Shown here: positions 46,444 through 57,672 of the stretch, piece by piece
Layout of the letters: each line of letters starts with the position of its first letter
Position numbering within the stretch: position 1 is the first letter of the stretch
Assembly: GCA_930367205.1 (NCBI GenBank)
Contig: OV884011.1
Span: 48,311,754 to 48,375,753, forward strand
Direction of reading: 5' to 3'
From: Acanthosoma haemorrhoidale
Lineage: Eukaryota > Arthropoda > Insecta > Hemiptera > Acanthosomatidae
DNA length: 64,000 nucleotides
Program-made: the position numbers and the translations under genes
Notes under the pieces: model-generated
What the model was told of the DNA's origin: nothing
Seen by the model: only the letters and a program-made list of their open reading frames with translations
Databases searched by the model: none

Positions 46444-49400
46444 TTATCCACCTACTGCAAGGTTGCCGGAAGTTTGTTGATTATCAGCATCAACACTTCC
46501 GGCTATGGATAGACCGCCAGATATTTGACCTTTGTCGGCACTATCGGATGATGTCCCAGCATTAGCAGAAGTTCGCTGGGTTTCAGTGTTTGTGACACCA
46601 CCGTTCGAGTCTTCTAATACTACCTCATTAATTGTCGAACTGGTCGATAGTGACTTAGGGAAAAACAACTCTTCAGGACAACAATTGGGGCGTATATACT
46701 GGACGTAGTTGCTGATGTTCAGAGGATTGAGTGATGTTGCTTTTTCCACGGGGTGTGCAGTAGCAGTCGAATCACTTGTCCCCTCAAGAGTCCGCGTTGA
46801 TTTTTCGCTTACAGCCGAATCGTTTTCTTTTTTACTACTGCTCACGACAGTTGATCTTTCAACGCTGAGATCAGTTGATGATATAGCTGATTGACTTTGT
46901 TGGTGACTAGTGATTTCGGACGTACTGTTATGAAAGGACTCTTCCGTCACTGTTCCACTGTTTGCACTTGTTGAAGGTTGTTGCATGATATTAGTATACC
47001 CTGTTGCCCCATTAACTCCAAACGTTAAAGTTGGTTGTTTTGAATGCTGACTAGTCAATAAAGTTGATTCTTGGTCTCCGTACTTATTTGTACCATTTAC
47101 TGTGATCAAAGGTATAACTCTTTGTATAGAAGAATTGTTATTAGTATTTGCTTTGGAAGTTTGCGTATAAATGGACTCTTCCAACATTTTTGAACTGTTT
47201 GCACTGTGATAGTCCACTTTGTTAGGTACGTCTAAGTTCCCATCAGTAGTTAATGCAGATGCAGAGTGCTGTTGGTCGTTGTTCACCAACGTTCCAGTTC
47301 CACCAACGTCTAGTGTTGCAAACGGCTGACTTTGTTGTTGACTATTAACTAAATTAGAGGCACCATGTCCTAATCCGTAGTTGAAGAACGGTGATCTTTG
47401 TTGGTCATGGATGTCAATACTAGAGGCTACGAGCAAAGATGTATCATCTGAAAGTGGTAAAGATGGGATTATATCTCTGTTGATTTCAGACGTATAGCTG
47501 TGACTCGTTTCTCCCGATTTTGTAACATTGGTAACATAGTGCGAACTGCTGGTTGATTCACCTGAAGCTACATTCCACATCGAATAAGGCTCAGAAGTGG
47601 ATGGGTTCTGCAGCTGCATATCAACGCCAATTGCACCCTGCGATGTAGGTCTGAAACTAGTAGCTGGAACATTTGCGTTTGATGATGCATTTGCATGACT
47701 ACCAGGTGTTACTGACGGTAGTTGACTTGATCCCGCAACAAATCCATGTACACCAGGGGCGGGATGTTCCTGTTTACCTCCTACAGCTCCTTGCAAGTTT
47801 ACGAAACCCTGAATTGCTGGGATAAACTTATTATTAGTAATTGTAGATGTACCTACTGTTGGAGTTTCGGTATTATGTGAAGTTTTAGCACTTGATGATG
47901 CATTTGCACGACTGCCAGATGTTACTGACGGTAGACTTTGTTGTTGACTTGATCCCGCAACCGATCCTGGTACACCCGGGGTGGGATGTTCCAGATTACC
48001 TCCAACAGCTCCTTGCAAGTTTACGAAACCCTGAATTGCTGGGATAAACTTATTATTAGTAATTGTAGAAGTACCTACTGTTGGAGTTTCGGTATTATGT
48101 GAAGTTTTAGCACTTGATGATGCATTTGCACGACTGCCAGATGTTACTGACGGTAGAGTTTGTTGTTGACTTGATCCTCCCGCAACCGATCCTGGTACAC
48201 CAGGGGTGGGATGTTCCTGTTTACCTCCAACAGCTCCTTGCAAGTTTACGAAACCCTGAATTGCTGGGATAAACTTATTATTAGTAATTGTAGAAGTACC
48301 TACTGTTGGAGTTTCGGTATTATGTGAAGTTTTAGCGCTTGATGATGCATTTGCATGACTACCAGATGTTACTGACGGTAGACTTTGTTGTTGACTTGAT
48401 CCCGCAACCGATCCTGGTACACCCGGGGTGGGATGTTCCAAATTACCTCCAACAGCTCCTTGCAAGTTTACGAAACCTTGAATTGCTGGGCTAAACTTAT
48501 TATTAGTAATTGTAGAAGTACCTACTGTTGGAGTTTCGGTATTATGTGAAGTTTTAGCACTTGATGATGCATTTGCACGACTGCCAGATGTTACTGACGG
48601 TAGACTTTGTTGTTGACTTGATCCTCCCGCAACCGATCCTGGTACACCCGGGGTGGGATGTTCCTGTTTACCTCCAACAGCTCCTTGCAAGTTTACGAAA
48701 CCCTGAATGGCTGGGATAAACTTATTATTGGTAGTTGTAGGTGTACCTACTGTTGGAGTTTCGGTATTATGTGAAGTTTTAGCACTTGATGATGCATTTG
48801 CACGACTGCCAGATGTTACTGACGGTAGACTTTGTTGTTGACTTGATCCCGCAACCGATCCTGGTACACCCGGGGTGGGATGTTCCAGATTACCTCCAAC
48901 AGCTCCTTGCAAGTTTACGAAACCCTGAATTGCTGGGATAAACTTATTATTAGTAATTGTAGAAGTACCTACTGTTGGAGTTTCGGTATTATGTGAAGTT
49001 TTAGCGCTTGATGATGCATTTGCATGACTACCAGATGTTACTGACGGTAGACTTTGTTGTTGACTTGATCCCGCAACCGATCCTGGTACACCCGGGGTGG
49101 GATGTTCCAAATTACCTCCAACAGCTCCTTGCAAGTTTACGAAACCTTGAATTGCTGGGCTAAACTTATTATTAGTAATTGTAGAAGTACCTACTGTTGG
49201 AGTTTCGGTATTATGTGAAGTTTTAGCACTTGATGATGCATTTGCACGACTGCCAGATGTTACTGACGGTAGACTTTGTTGTTGACTTGATCCTCCCGCA
49301 ACCGATCCTGGTACACCCGGGGTGGGATGTTCCTGTTTACCTCCAACAGCTCCTTGCAAGTTTACGAAACCCTGAATGGCTGGGATAAACTTATTATTGG

Positions 49401-52400
49401 TAGTTGTAGGTGTACCTACTGTTGGAGTTTCGGTATTATGTGAAGTTTTAGCACTTGATGATGCATTTGCACGACTGCCAGATGTTACTGACGGTAGACT
49501 TTGTTGTTGACTTAATCCCGCAACCGATCCTGGTACACCCGGGGTGGGATGTTCCAGGTTACCTCCAACAGCTCCTTGCAAGTTTACGAAACCCTGAATT
49601 GCTGGGATAAACTTATTATTAGTAATTGTAGAAGTACCTACTGTTGGAGTTTCGGTATTATGTGAAGTTTTAGCGCTTGATGATGCATTTGCATGACTAC
49701 CAGATGTTACTGACGGTAGACTTTGTTGTTGACTTGATCCCGCAACCGATCCTGGTACACCCGGGGTGGGATGTTCCAGATTACCTCCAACAGCTCCTTG
49801 CAAGTTTACGAAACCCTGAATGGCTGGGATAAACTTATTATTGGTAGTTGTAGGTGTACCTACTGTTGGAGTTTCGGTATTATGTGAAGTTTTAGCACTT
49901 GATGATGCATTTGCACGACTGCCAGATGTTACTGACGGTAGACTTTGTTGTTGACTTGATCCCGCAACCGATCCTGGTACACCCGGGGTGGGATGTTCCA
50001 GGTTACCTCCAACAGCTCCTTGCAAGTTTACGAAACCCTGAATGGCTGGGATAAACTTATTATTGGTAGTTGTAGGTGTACCTACTGTTGGAGTTTCGGT
50101 ATTATGTGAAGTTTTAGCACTTGATGATGCATTTGCACGACTGCCAGATGTTACTGACGGTAGACTTTGTTGTTGACTTGATCCCGCAACCGATCCTGGT
50201 ACACCCGTGGTGGGATGTTCCAGATTACCTCCAACAGCTCCTTGCAAGTTTACGAAACCCTGAATTGCTGGGATAAACTTATTATTAGTAATTGTAGATG
50301 TACCTACTGTTGGAGTTTCGGTATTATGTGAAGTTTTAGCACTTGATGATGCATTTGCACGACTGCCAGATGTTACTGACGGTAGACTTTGTTGTTGACT
50401 TGATCCTCCCGCAACCGATCCTTGTACACCAGGGGTGGGATGTTCCGGTTTACCTCCAACAGCTCCTTGCAAGTTTACGAAACCCTGAATTGCTGGGATA
50501 AACTTATTATTAGTAATTGTAGAAGTACCTACTGTTGGAGTTTCGGTATTATGTGAAGTATTAGCGCTTGATGATGCATTTGCACGACTGCCAGATGTTA
50601 CTGACGGTAGCCTTTGTTGTTGACTTGATCCCGCAACTGATCCTTGTACACCAGGGGTGGGATGTTCCTGTTTACCTCCAACAGCTCCTTGCAAGTTAAC
50701 AAAGCCCTGAATTGCTGGGATAAACTTATTATTGGTAGTTGTAGGTGTACCTACTGTTGGAGTTTCGGTATTATGTGAAGTTTTAGCGCTTGATGATGCA
50801 TTTGCATGACCGCCAGATGTTACTGACGGTAGACTTTGTTGTTGACTTGATCCTCCCGCAACCGATCCTTGTACACCAGGGGTGGGATGTTCCTGTTTAC
50901 CTCCAACAGCTCCTTGCAAGTTTATGAAACCCTGAATTGCTGGGATAAACTTATTATTGGTAGTTGTAGGTGTACCTACTGTTGGAGTTTCGGTATTATG
51001 TGAAGTTTTAGCGCTTGATGATGCATTTGCACGACTGCCAGATGTTACTGACGGTAGCCTTTGTTGTTGACTTGATCCCGCAACTGATCCTTGTACACCA
51101 GGGGTGGGATGTTCCTGTTTACCTCCAACAGCTCCTTGCAAGTTAACAAAGCCCTGAATTGCTGGGATAAACTTATTATTGGTAGCCGTTGTACCTAATG
51201 TTTCTGTATTATGTTGAATTTTTGCGCTTGATGTTGAATTAGCATGATTACCAGATGTTACTGACGGTAGACTTGGTTGTTGACTTGATCCCGCAACCGA
51301 TCCTTGTACACCCGGGGTTGGATGTTTCTGATTGCTTCCAATATCTGTATGGATATTCACTGAACCTTGAATTGCGTTGCTGAAACTATTAGCAGGGACT
51401 GTAGGTGTGATTAATGTAGGAGTTTGCATGTTTGATGTTGTACTTGTATGACTTTCAGTTTGTACTGACGAAAAGTTTTGTTGTTGACTTGAAGCTGTAA
51501 CTGATTCTTGTGCAGGCTGGGTAGAATGTTCCTGGTTACTTCCAACAACTCCATGCAATTTCACTGTACCCGGGATTTCCGGTGCTAAATAGTTATTTGT
51601 AGCAGTGGATGTACTTGTTGCTGGGTTTACTGCATAATGTGTAGTATGCACGTTTGGAGTTACATGCGAATAACTGGCAGATGATACTGGTGGATTCTTT
51701 GGCCGTTGGTTTGATTTTGTAGCTTCTTCTAGTAAAGACTGTGATGGTTTTTCCTTATTTTCTCCATAGGCTGCATATAAATTAATAGCACCCTCTGCTG
51801 TAGGGGAGGCCTGTGAAATTGGCACGTATGATGTTGTGGTTGACTGAGTATTGGTTGTTAGTATATTTTCTTGCTGGTTAGATCCTTTATCTCCTCCTTG
51901 TGCAGACAGGACGGATAGTCTTTGATTGCTCCCAAAACCACCGTTTAAACTTATTCCTTGTTGTGCAATGGGAATCACAGTGTTATACCGATCTTTCAAT
52001 ACCTCTGATTTATTATTTATGGATTCTTCTTGAATAGTTGTCAAGTATTTATTATAATGAGTGGAGGTCGTTGATTCTTTCATCAAGTTATTTGCAAAGT
52101 TTTGGTTTGCGAATGTCGATTGGTTCTGCCTGTGGCTGAAATCTGAGTATTGTTCTGGAGATCCAACTATATTCAAGTTTCCTCCTGATACAGTTTTGCC
52201 CAGAGGAATGAATTTGTTTGTTTCCGAAGCTGCAATGTTCACTCCTCCTCCATTCGAGGGTTTTAAACTCCATTCTGTACCATTCTCAAATTTACTTTCT
52301 TGCCAATTATCATTGCCTTGGGTGGAGGAAGTTGTGCCAATAAATGGTCTATTGTATTCAGCTGCTCCGTTGAGTTTTACACTTCCCCCAACAGCCAAGC

Positions 52401-54515
52401 TACTGCCGTGTGAGCTGCTCATAACGGGGCTGCTTGTACTAAGTTTTTGTGAATTGTTGCTTGTTTGTCCGTTGACCATTGAAATGCCATCGTCAGTGGT
52501 TGCATTTGACACTACTTCAATAATCTTCATTAGTTGAGCTATCCTTGTCAAATTTTCTAATGGCGTCCTAGTGCTTACTGGTAAACTACTTGTAGCATCC
52601 GTTGGCCCTGTGCTTAAATTTGTTTCTGCTTGTACCGAAGGCGTAAAATCTCCATTCTTTATTGATTTATTAGCATCTTGATTCGTATAAGCTGTGCTGC
52701 TTACTAATAATGAATTATGCACTTCTGCGTTAGAAGTGATAGTTGATGGTTTCTGTTGGATGTTGTTTGCCAATACTGAATTTAACTTTATCGATTCCTG
52801 CGTTTTCAATAAACTTTCTTGTGTTCTGTCATGTACTGGTGTTGGTTCCTGGTTTATAACTGGTAAGTTATCATCCGATGTAGCATTCGAAACTACTTCA
52901 ATGACTTTCATTAATTGAACAGACTTTATGAGGGGTTCCAAAGATGGTTTGGATAAATGGTCGTCATATTGGTCACCCATGTTTCCGATACTTGTTTCTA
53001 TACTGCTGGATGACTGGCCTATTTGAATATTCTTTTGTGGCATTGCATAATCATTTGACCCTTCTGATATCCATGGTATATTATTCTGCTTTAAGCTACT
53101 TAAGACCCCACCATTAACAGTAATAGACGTTCCAGCAGTATGCTGTGCATTGTTCGTGCCTGAAAAGGTGGTTGCAATATTAGGCTGAGTGTAGTTTGAG
53201 GCCGTTGCACCTGATGTAGCTCCTATATTGTGCTGCAATGTATTTGTTACCAAATTCGGCTGCATGATATTTGAAGTTGTAGAAACACCGATACCTCCAG
53301 AGACCAACCCTATATTCTGTGGATTAACATTTGAAACTTCTGCATACTCTGATACCCCTGAAGTAACGTTTGTCATTATCTTGCTCTGTGTTAATGTCCC
53401 TGCGTTAAAACCTATTCCTCCTGAAATCGTCGAGCCTATGCTTTTTTCTAAACCACTTGAAATTGCTGATCCTAAATTTGGTCTTATGTTATCAGAAGCT
53501 GTAGAATTAACCCTGACGCCTTCAGAAACGAAAGTTGCTGCATTTTTCTGAATATTGTTGGATGTTCCTGCATGTTCTGGTATTGATGAAGTAATGTTCG
53601 ATTGGATGTTGTTCTGTGCAGAAGTTCCTGCATTAGCAACTACACCTTCCAAAATCGTTGATTCTTTTTCATGCTGCAAACCGTTTGATATTCCTATGCT
53701 AACGGCCGACTCTCCAGAAACTGAACTGCCTAAATTTTGTTTCCAATCGTTAGGAGATGGCGTATTAAAACTACTAGCTACAGCAGTTTCTCCCGATATC
53801 GTTGTAACGGTATCTTGTTTCAATGTATTGGAAGTGTTCATTTCTATTTCTCCCGAAAGTGAAGTACTGACCTTTTGTTGCAAACTATCGGATGGTAGAT
53901 TTGTACCTACAGCTCCAGAAACATTAGCTTCGATGTTCGATTGTAAGTTGTTTGCAACCGTTCCATCAAAGCCAATATTTCCATTTTTCAAGATATTGTT
54001 TAGTGCTAACTGACCATCACCATTTGCTTTGACATTCAATGCTCCAGTGCTTTGAGAAAACTCATGTGAACTGTTCTGTAAAACCGACTTGCTGAAATAA
54101 TGTGAGCTTTCGTTTGTTGATTTTTCTACTGACTGCTCCTCAACCCCTGAGCTTAAAGCGTTGTAGTATGGTGCATTTAGTATATGAGGTAGTGACTGTT
54201 GCAGGGAAGAATTTTGGGCAGTCTCTTCCTCATATCGTGTCTCTTTCTTTGTATGAGAAGTTTCGTTGTGGGATTTATCAAATGTCAATTCGTGATCCGG
54301 CAAGTCATGAGAGTTTTCGATAGTCACTACGGTCTTTACTTCTTCTTGTTTGGAGTTACTATGCTCTGTCGTGACATTATGAAAGCTAGTTTCACTGATC
54401 GAGGTTTCTGCTCCCAGAGTCGTTCCGTGATCCTCGCCATTGTTTGTTGCTGACCCGTTTAACTCGTTTTGACCGCTGGTTGTCGTTTTTAATCCGATTC
54501 TGCTCACGCTCGTCC
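46444..54515 (-). CDS. Giant tandem-repeat Ser/Thr/Asn/Gln/Gly-rich protein, terminal exon
   Basis: One uninterrupted exon of about 8.07 kb, at least 2,687 residues, ending NLAVGG and TAA. I recognise no family. Numbered from the GTG codon at 54507: residues about 150-480 are degenerate repeats rich in N-I/L-Q-x-N and S-G/E-G; QLMKVIEVVSNAT near 530 and QLMKIIEVVSNAT near 660 are a conserved pair. Residues about 710-1110 hold diverged V-N/K-L-x-G repeat units; about 1110-2280 hold 16 near-identical units of 74-75 residues, each with FIPAIQGFVNLQGAVGG, EHPTPGV, SQQQSLPSVTSG and SHNTETPTVGT. The C-terminal region includes YIRPNCCPEELFFPKS. It has almost no Cys and many possible O- and N-glycosylation sites. 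The exon opens without an ATG behind a good acceptor (TTCTGTGTTTTAG, exon starts 54515 in phase 1), so at least one 5' exon, perhaps with a signal peptide, is missing. Composition suggests a secreted mucin-, silk- or matrix-like protein; this is inference. The long unbroken frame argues strongly that it is a real gene. Confidence 0.9.
47655..51182 (-). repeat. Coding tandem array, 16 units of 222/225 bp
   Basis: The anchor TTGCAAGTTTACGAAACC on the plus strand (small variants in some units) recurs at 51136, 50914, 50689, 50467, 50242, 50020, 49798, 49576, 49354, 49129, 48907, 48685, 48460, 48238, 48013 and 47791. Spacing is 222 bp, or 225 bp where a Gly codon is added (VAGGSS instead of VAGSS). 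Two unit types can be told apart, KQEH and NLEH. All length changes are multiples of three, so the frame is under selection. Confidence 0.97.
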
Positions 54516-57216
54516 CTAAAACACAGAACCTTCATAAACATACTGTAACCACCTTATTACAAAAGAGACTTAAATTTCATAAACAAAGTTTGTCAGCCTG
54601 TTCTTATGTACAATTATGATGAAGACTTTAAGGTATTGGGATTTATGTTTCCTTATTGAATGAGATAAATGAACCCTACGCGGTAGTATAAGAATCCGTA
54701 ATAATTTAAACGAGATTCTATTTATCAAATAAAAGCAGTTGAAAAAAGATATCACGTTTCTGTTAACGAAAAGCTGGATTGTTCTGAGTTTGTAATTAAT
54801 TCGAATCCTTTTTGCAAGTCCAAACATCCACGGTGTATTTTTTATTGCAATGCCCAATACATGTAGATAGAATAAAAGCATTAAAATAAAAATGGCAAGA
54901 AACAAGAAACACGTTAAACAGACGTAAATTTGTTACAAAAATTATAATAAGATTGCAAATATACAAAATGGATTAGGGCTAACTTCTAATGTTTTTTCCG
55001 TTCTATTATATTAACCCTTCATATCCACTAAGACTATACTCTCTCTTCTCTCTTTCTGTATATATATCATTTAAAATATATATAAATTTATAGAATTGCG
55101 TAGCTCATATATAGACTCAATTGCACCTGGCAGGAAATGGTTTCTGTTCAAAAGGCCCTAGCTTGATTTGAGTCCCGCACACACTTAAATTTTATTTAAG
55201 CAATAATGGTAAATATTCAACTATTATCAACATAAAATGATATATAACAGTGGCAGGATTAAAATTCAAGAAGAGTGGTCTTCGGTCAGGTGTCAGATCT
55301 GAGCTATATCTATCGGGCTTGAGCCGATAGACATGAAGTCTATTAAGCTTTGCTTTTATTCGACCTCTAAAAAATACCACCAGAGCGGAATCGCTCAGAG
55401 AATACCACAATGTATTCATTTAGTTTTCCACGAGTCTGCCCTTCATGTCATTTAAAATTTAAAATTTTGGGCTCCTTTAAAATGGTGTCTCTGAAGTTTT
55501 GGTCAGACAAAAGTACAGCTAAAAAGATTCGTTTTTGACTAGGCCCGGGATCGTTGGGAGGTAACGTATACTGGAAAGCGTCCAATAGAGCATTTTTCTT
55601 TCTTTATCTAATAATTATTAAAGATGCGTAAACGGTCAATTATCAGAAAATATTTAAGGTCACATAGCCATGTGAACAATCACACTGGATATTATTAGTT
55701 CCATCAACATATTACCATTGAACAAACGTGCAATTCAGTGAATCTACTACCACCCTCCTTTCCATTCTGCAGACTGTACCTTCGCTTTGGTGGAGAGATG
55801 CGACGCAGAGGACTAAAATCGCTGCCCAGGCACCAAAGTCCGTCATCTGCGGCGAACAGAGTGAACTGCCAGCACGACCCCTGGCCCTTCCTTATATCTC
55901 CGCGAACTCGCCTGCACGTTTTCTGCATCATTCCCGATCACGTACCAATCAGTATTCGACCTCACGGAGATCAGGTAGCTGCTCTGATAAACAACGCTAC
56001 CTGTTATTTAGACATATATATATTTATTGAGTCGAACAATATCTTCAGTCTTGGGAGATGATTAATTCAAGCCGGATATTAATTGACGTGAGTATAGTAA
56101 TCGGGCACTGTGATATTCTCAAAATGCCATTTGCCCATGGGTGAAATCATCTGATACAAACAACCCGTATAAACAACAGGTTTCGCATTTTAGGTAGTTC
56201 AAGCTTCAGACTCTCCAATACAATTCTTAAATTGACAAAACAACTTTTACAATAAACCGATTCAAGGTATATGAAAAATTATATTCTAGAACACGACATA
56301 TAAGCATGTCTTTTAAAGTAACATAATACAAGAAATAGAATGTACTGTAATCAAAAAGAATATTTAAGTTCTTAATATCACAAAAAAATTAAATTACGCG
56401 GTTAATTACAATTTTAGGAACCTTCGTATTATCTATACGTAAATTTTAAATAATATAGACAAATTACAAAAGTATGCAGATAAGAAATACCATGCAAAAT
56501 AAAAACACAGGTTCACAACTTTACGAAAAGGTTGTCAATGACATATTTAACATATCTGTAATAATACTTCGAAGCAGATAATATATGAACTGCATATTGT
56601 TAATCAGTTAGATCTTTGACTGATACTCTATTCAAAATTGATAAATATAACTCCATCTAGGTGTTTAAATTTGCTTTCCTGTCATAGAGTTGAAACTGTA
56701 CCTGTTTCTGTTGTATAAATGGTTTATTATTTACTTAGGCGGTTCACAGAGATTATATAATTATACATTAGAATTGCATGCATTCTTTTTTTTTAATGAA
56801 AAAAATATGTAGGCATACATCCGCGTTGTTGTACAGGAGCCAAAGCAACATTTTTGTGTGACTCAATCTCGAAATGGTTTTAAAGTTAAGATGTATTCAG
56901 TTAACATAGGTCAGAGAGATGGGCATAGTTTCCCTCAATGGTTGTTGATATTTAAAACTAACCGTTCACAACTTAAATAAATCGTCGGGTTACCAGTGAA
57001 AGATTTTTGGATTTTCACCTTTTCTTGACCACAAAAAGGAGATATTTCGACTGGTGAATCCCACTTTAGTTATTTTTTTTCTTTAGTTTAATGTTTATAT
57101 ATATTTGTAATAGCTTGTATTGTCACTGTGTACCAATTGTATAAGGCAGCATACAAATAAAATTATTTGGCATCTATATTAGAGAGAAGCTTTAAATTGA
57201 CAGCTAAGCGTTTTAT
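54516..57216. other. Non-genic stretch; may contain 5' exons of the repeat-protein gene
   Basis: AT-rich with a GC-raised island at about 55700-55990. A minus-strand ORF from an ATG at 54881 starts MLLFYLHVLGIA and looks hydrophobic like a signal peptide, but no phase-1 donor that would join it to the exon at 54515 is obvious. Nothing here is called as coding. Confidence 0.35.
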
Positions 57217-57662
57217 TGTATATGATGACTTCGGCATGGTTGTGATCTGGAAATACGAAAGGCCATTATCAAGTTTATCTTATTGTCATCAAGTTTAATC
57301 AAGTGATTGATACTGATATTTATGGGAATGCGATACATGTTCTTGCTGTGTTGCCACTTTTAGAAGTACACTTATACCTTGCTTTAACTTGTCCAAAATT
57401 ATCCCCTATTTGTTTTGAATTACCTTCTGATGTATTTTATCTTCCCTCAAAAATTGTCTTACAGTATGAAGAGCTCACATTCCACTGCTTAAAATAATCG
57501 ACCTTGTAAATGGTGCTTAAGAGCACTCGAGGGCTCTAATCAAATGGTGGAGGGGTGTCAATCTAAAAGAAAAGTATTCCTATTTCTTTACAGTGTCATC
57601 TACAAGTAGATAATGGCCTTTCGTATTTCCAGATCACAACCATGCCGAAGTCATCATATACA
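57217..57662. mobile_element. Candidate MITE with perfect 54-bp inverted arms
   Basis: 57217-57270 (TGTATATGATGACTTCGGCA...GGCCATTATC) is the exact reverse complement of 57609-57662. The pairing continues imperfectly for about 10 bases outward (GTTTTATTG against GTTTTTATG). About 340 bp of non-repeated AT-rich DNA lies between. It has no transposase. The structure fits a miniature inverted-repeat or foldback element; the target duplication was not resolved. Confidence 0.75.
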
Positions 57663-57672
57663 TAAAAACACT

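Noticed and set aside
47655..51182. Regularly spaced repeats resembling a CRISPR array
   Set aside because: Period is 222/225 bp, the repeats lie in an open frame and the 'spacers' are also repeated; the DNA is eukaryotic.
52061..54453. Several long plus-strand ORFs (up to 158 codons) opposite the giant gene
   Set aside because: They are antisense shadows of the low-complexity minus-strand frame: the Ser/Thr/Asn codon bias keeps the reverse strand free of stops. Products look random.
54505..54507. GTG as the start codon of the giant protein
   Set aside because: A eukaryotic gene would not normally start at GTG, and a good splice acceptor lies 9 bases upstream in a compatible phase.
54570..54905. 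111-codon minus-strand ORF with hydrophobic N-terminus as the signal-peptide exon
   Set aside because: It opens at TTG, its first ATG is 8 codons in, and no phase-1 donor joins it to 54515; kept only as a possibility in the findings.
55704..56061. Three overlapping ORFs (75-107 codons) in a GC-raised patch
   Set aside because: Open in three frames at once with no recognisable protein; higher GC alone explains the lack of stops.
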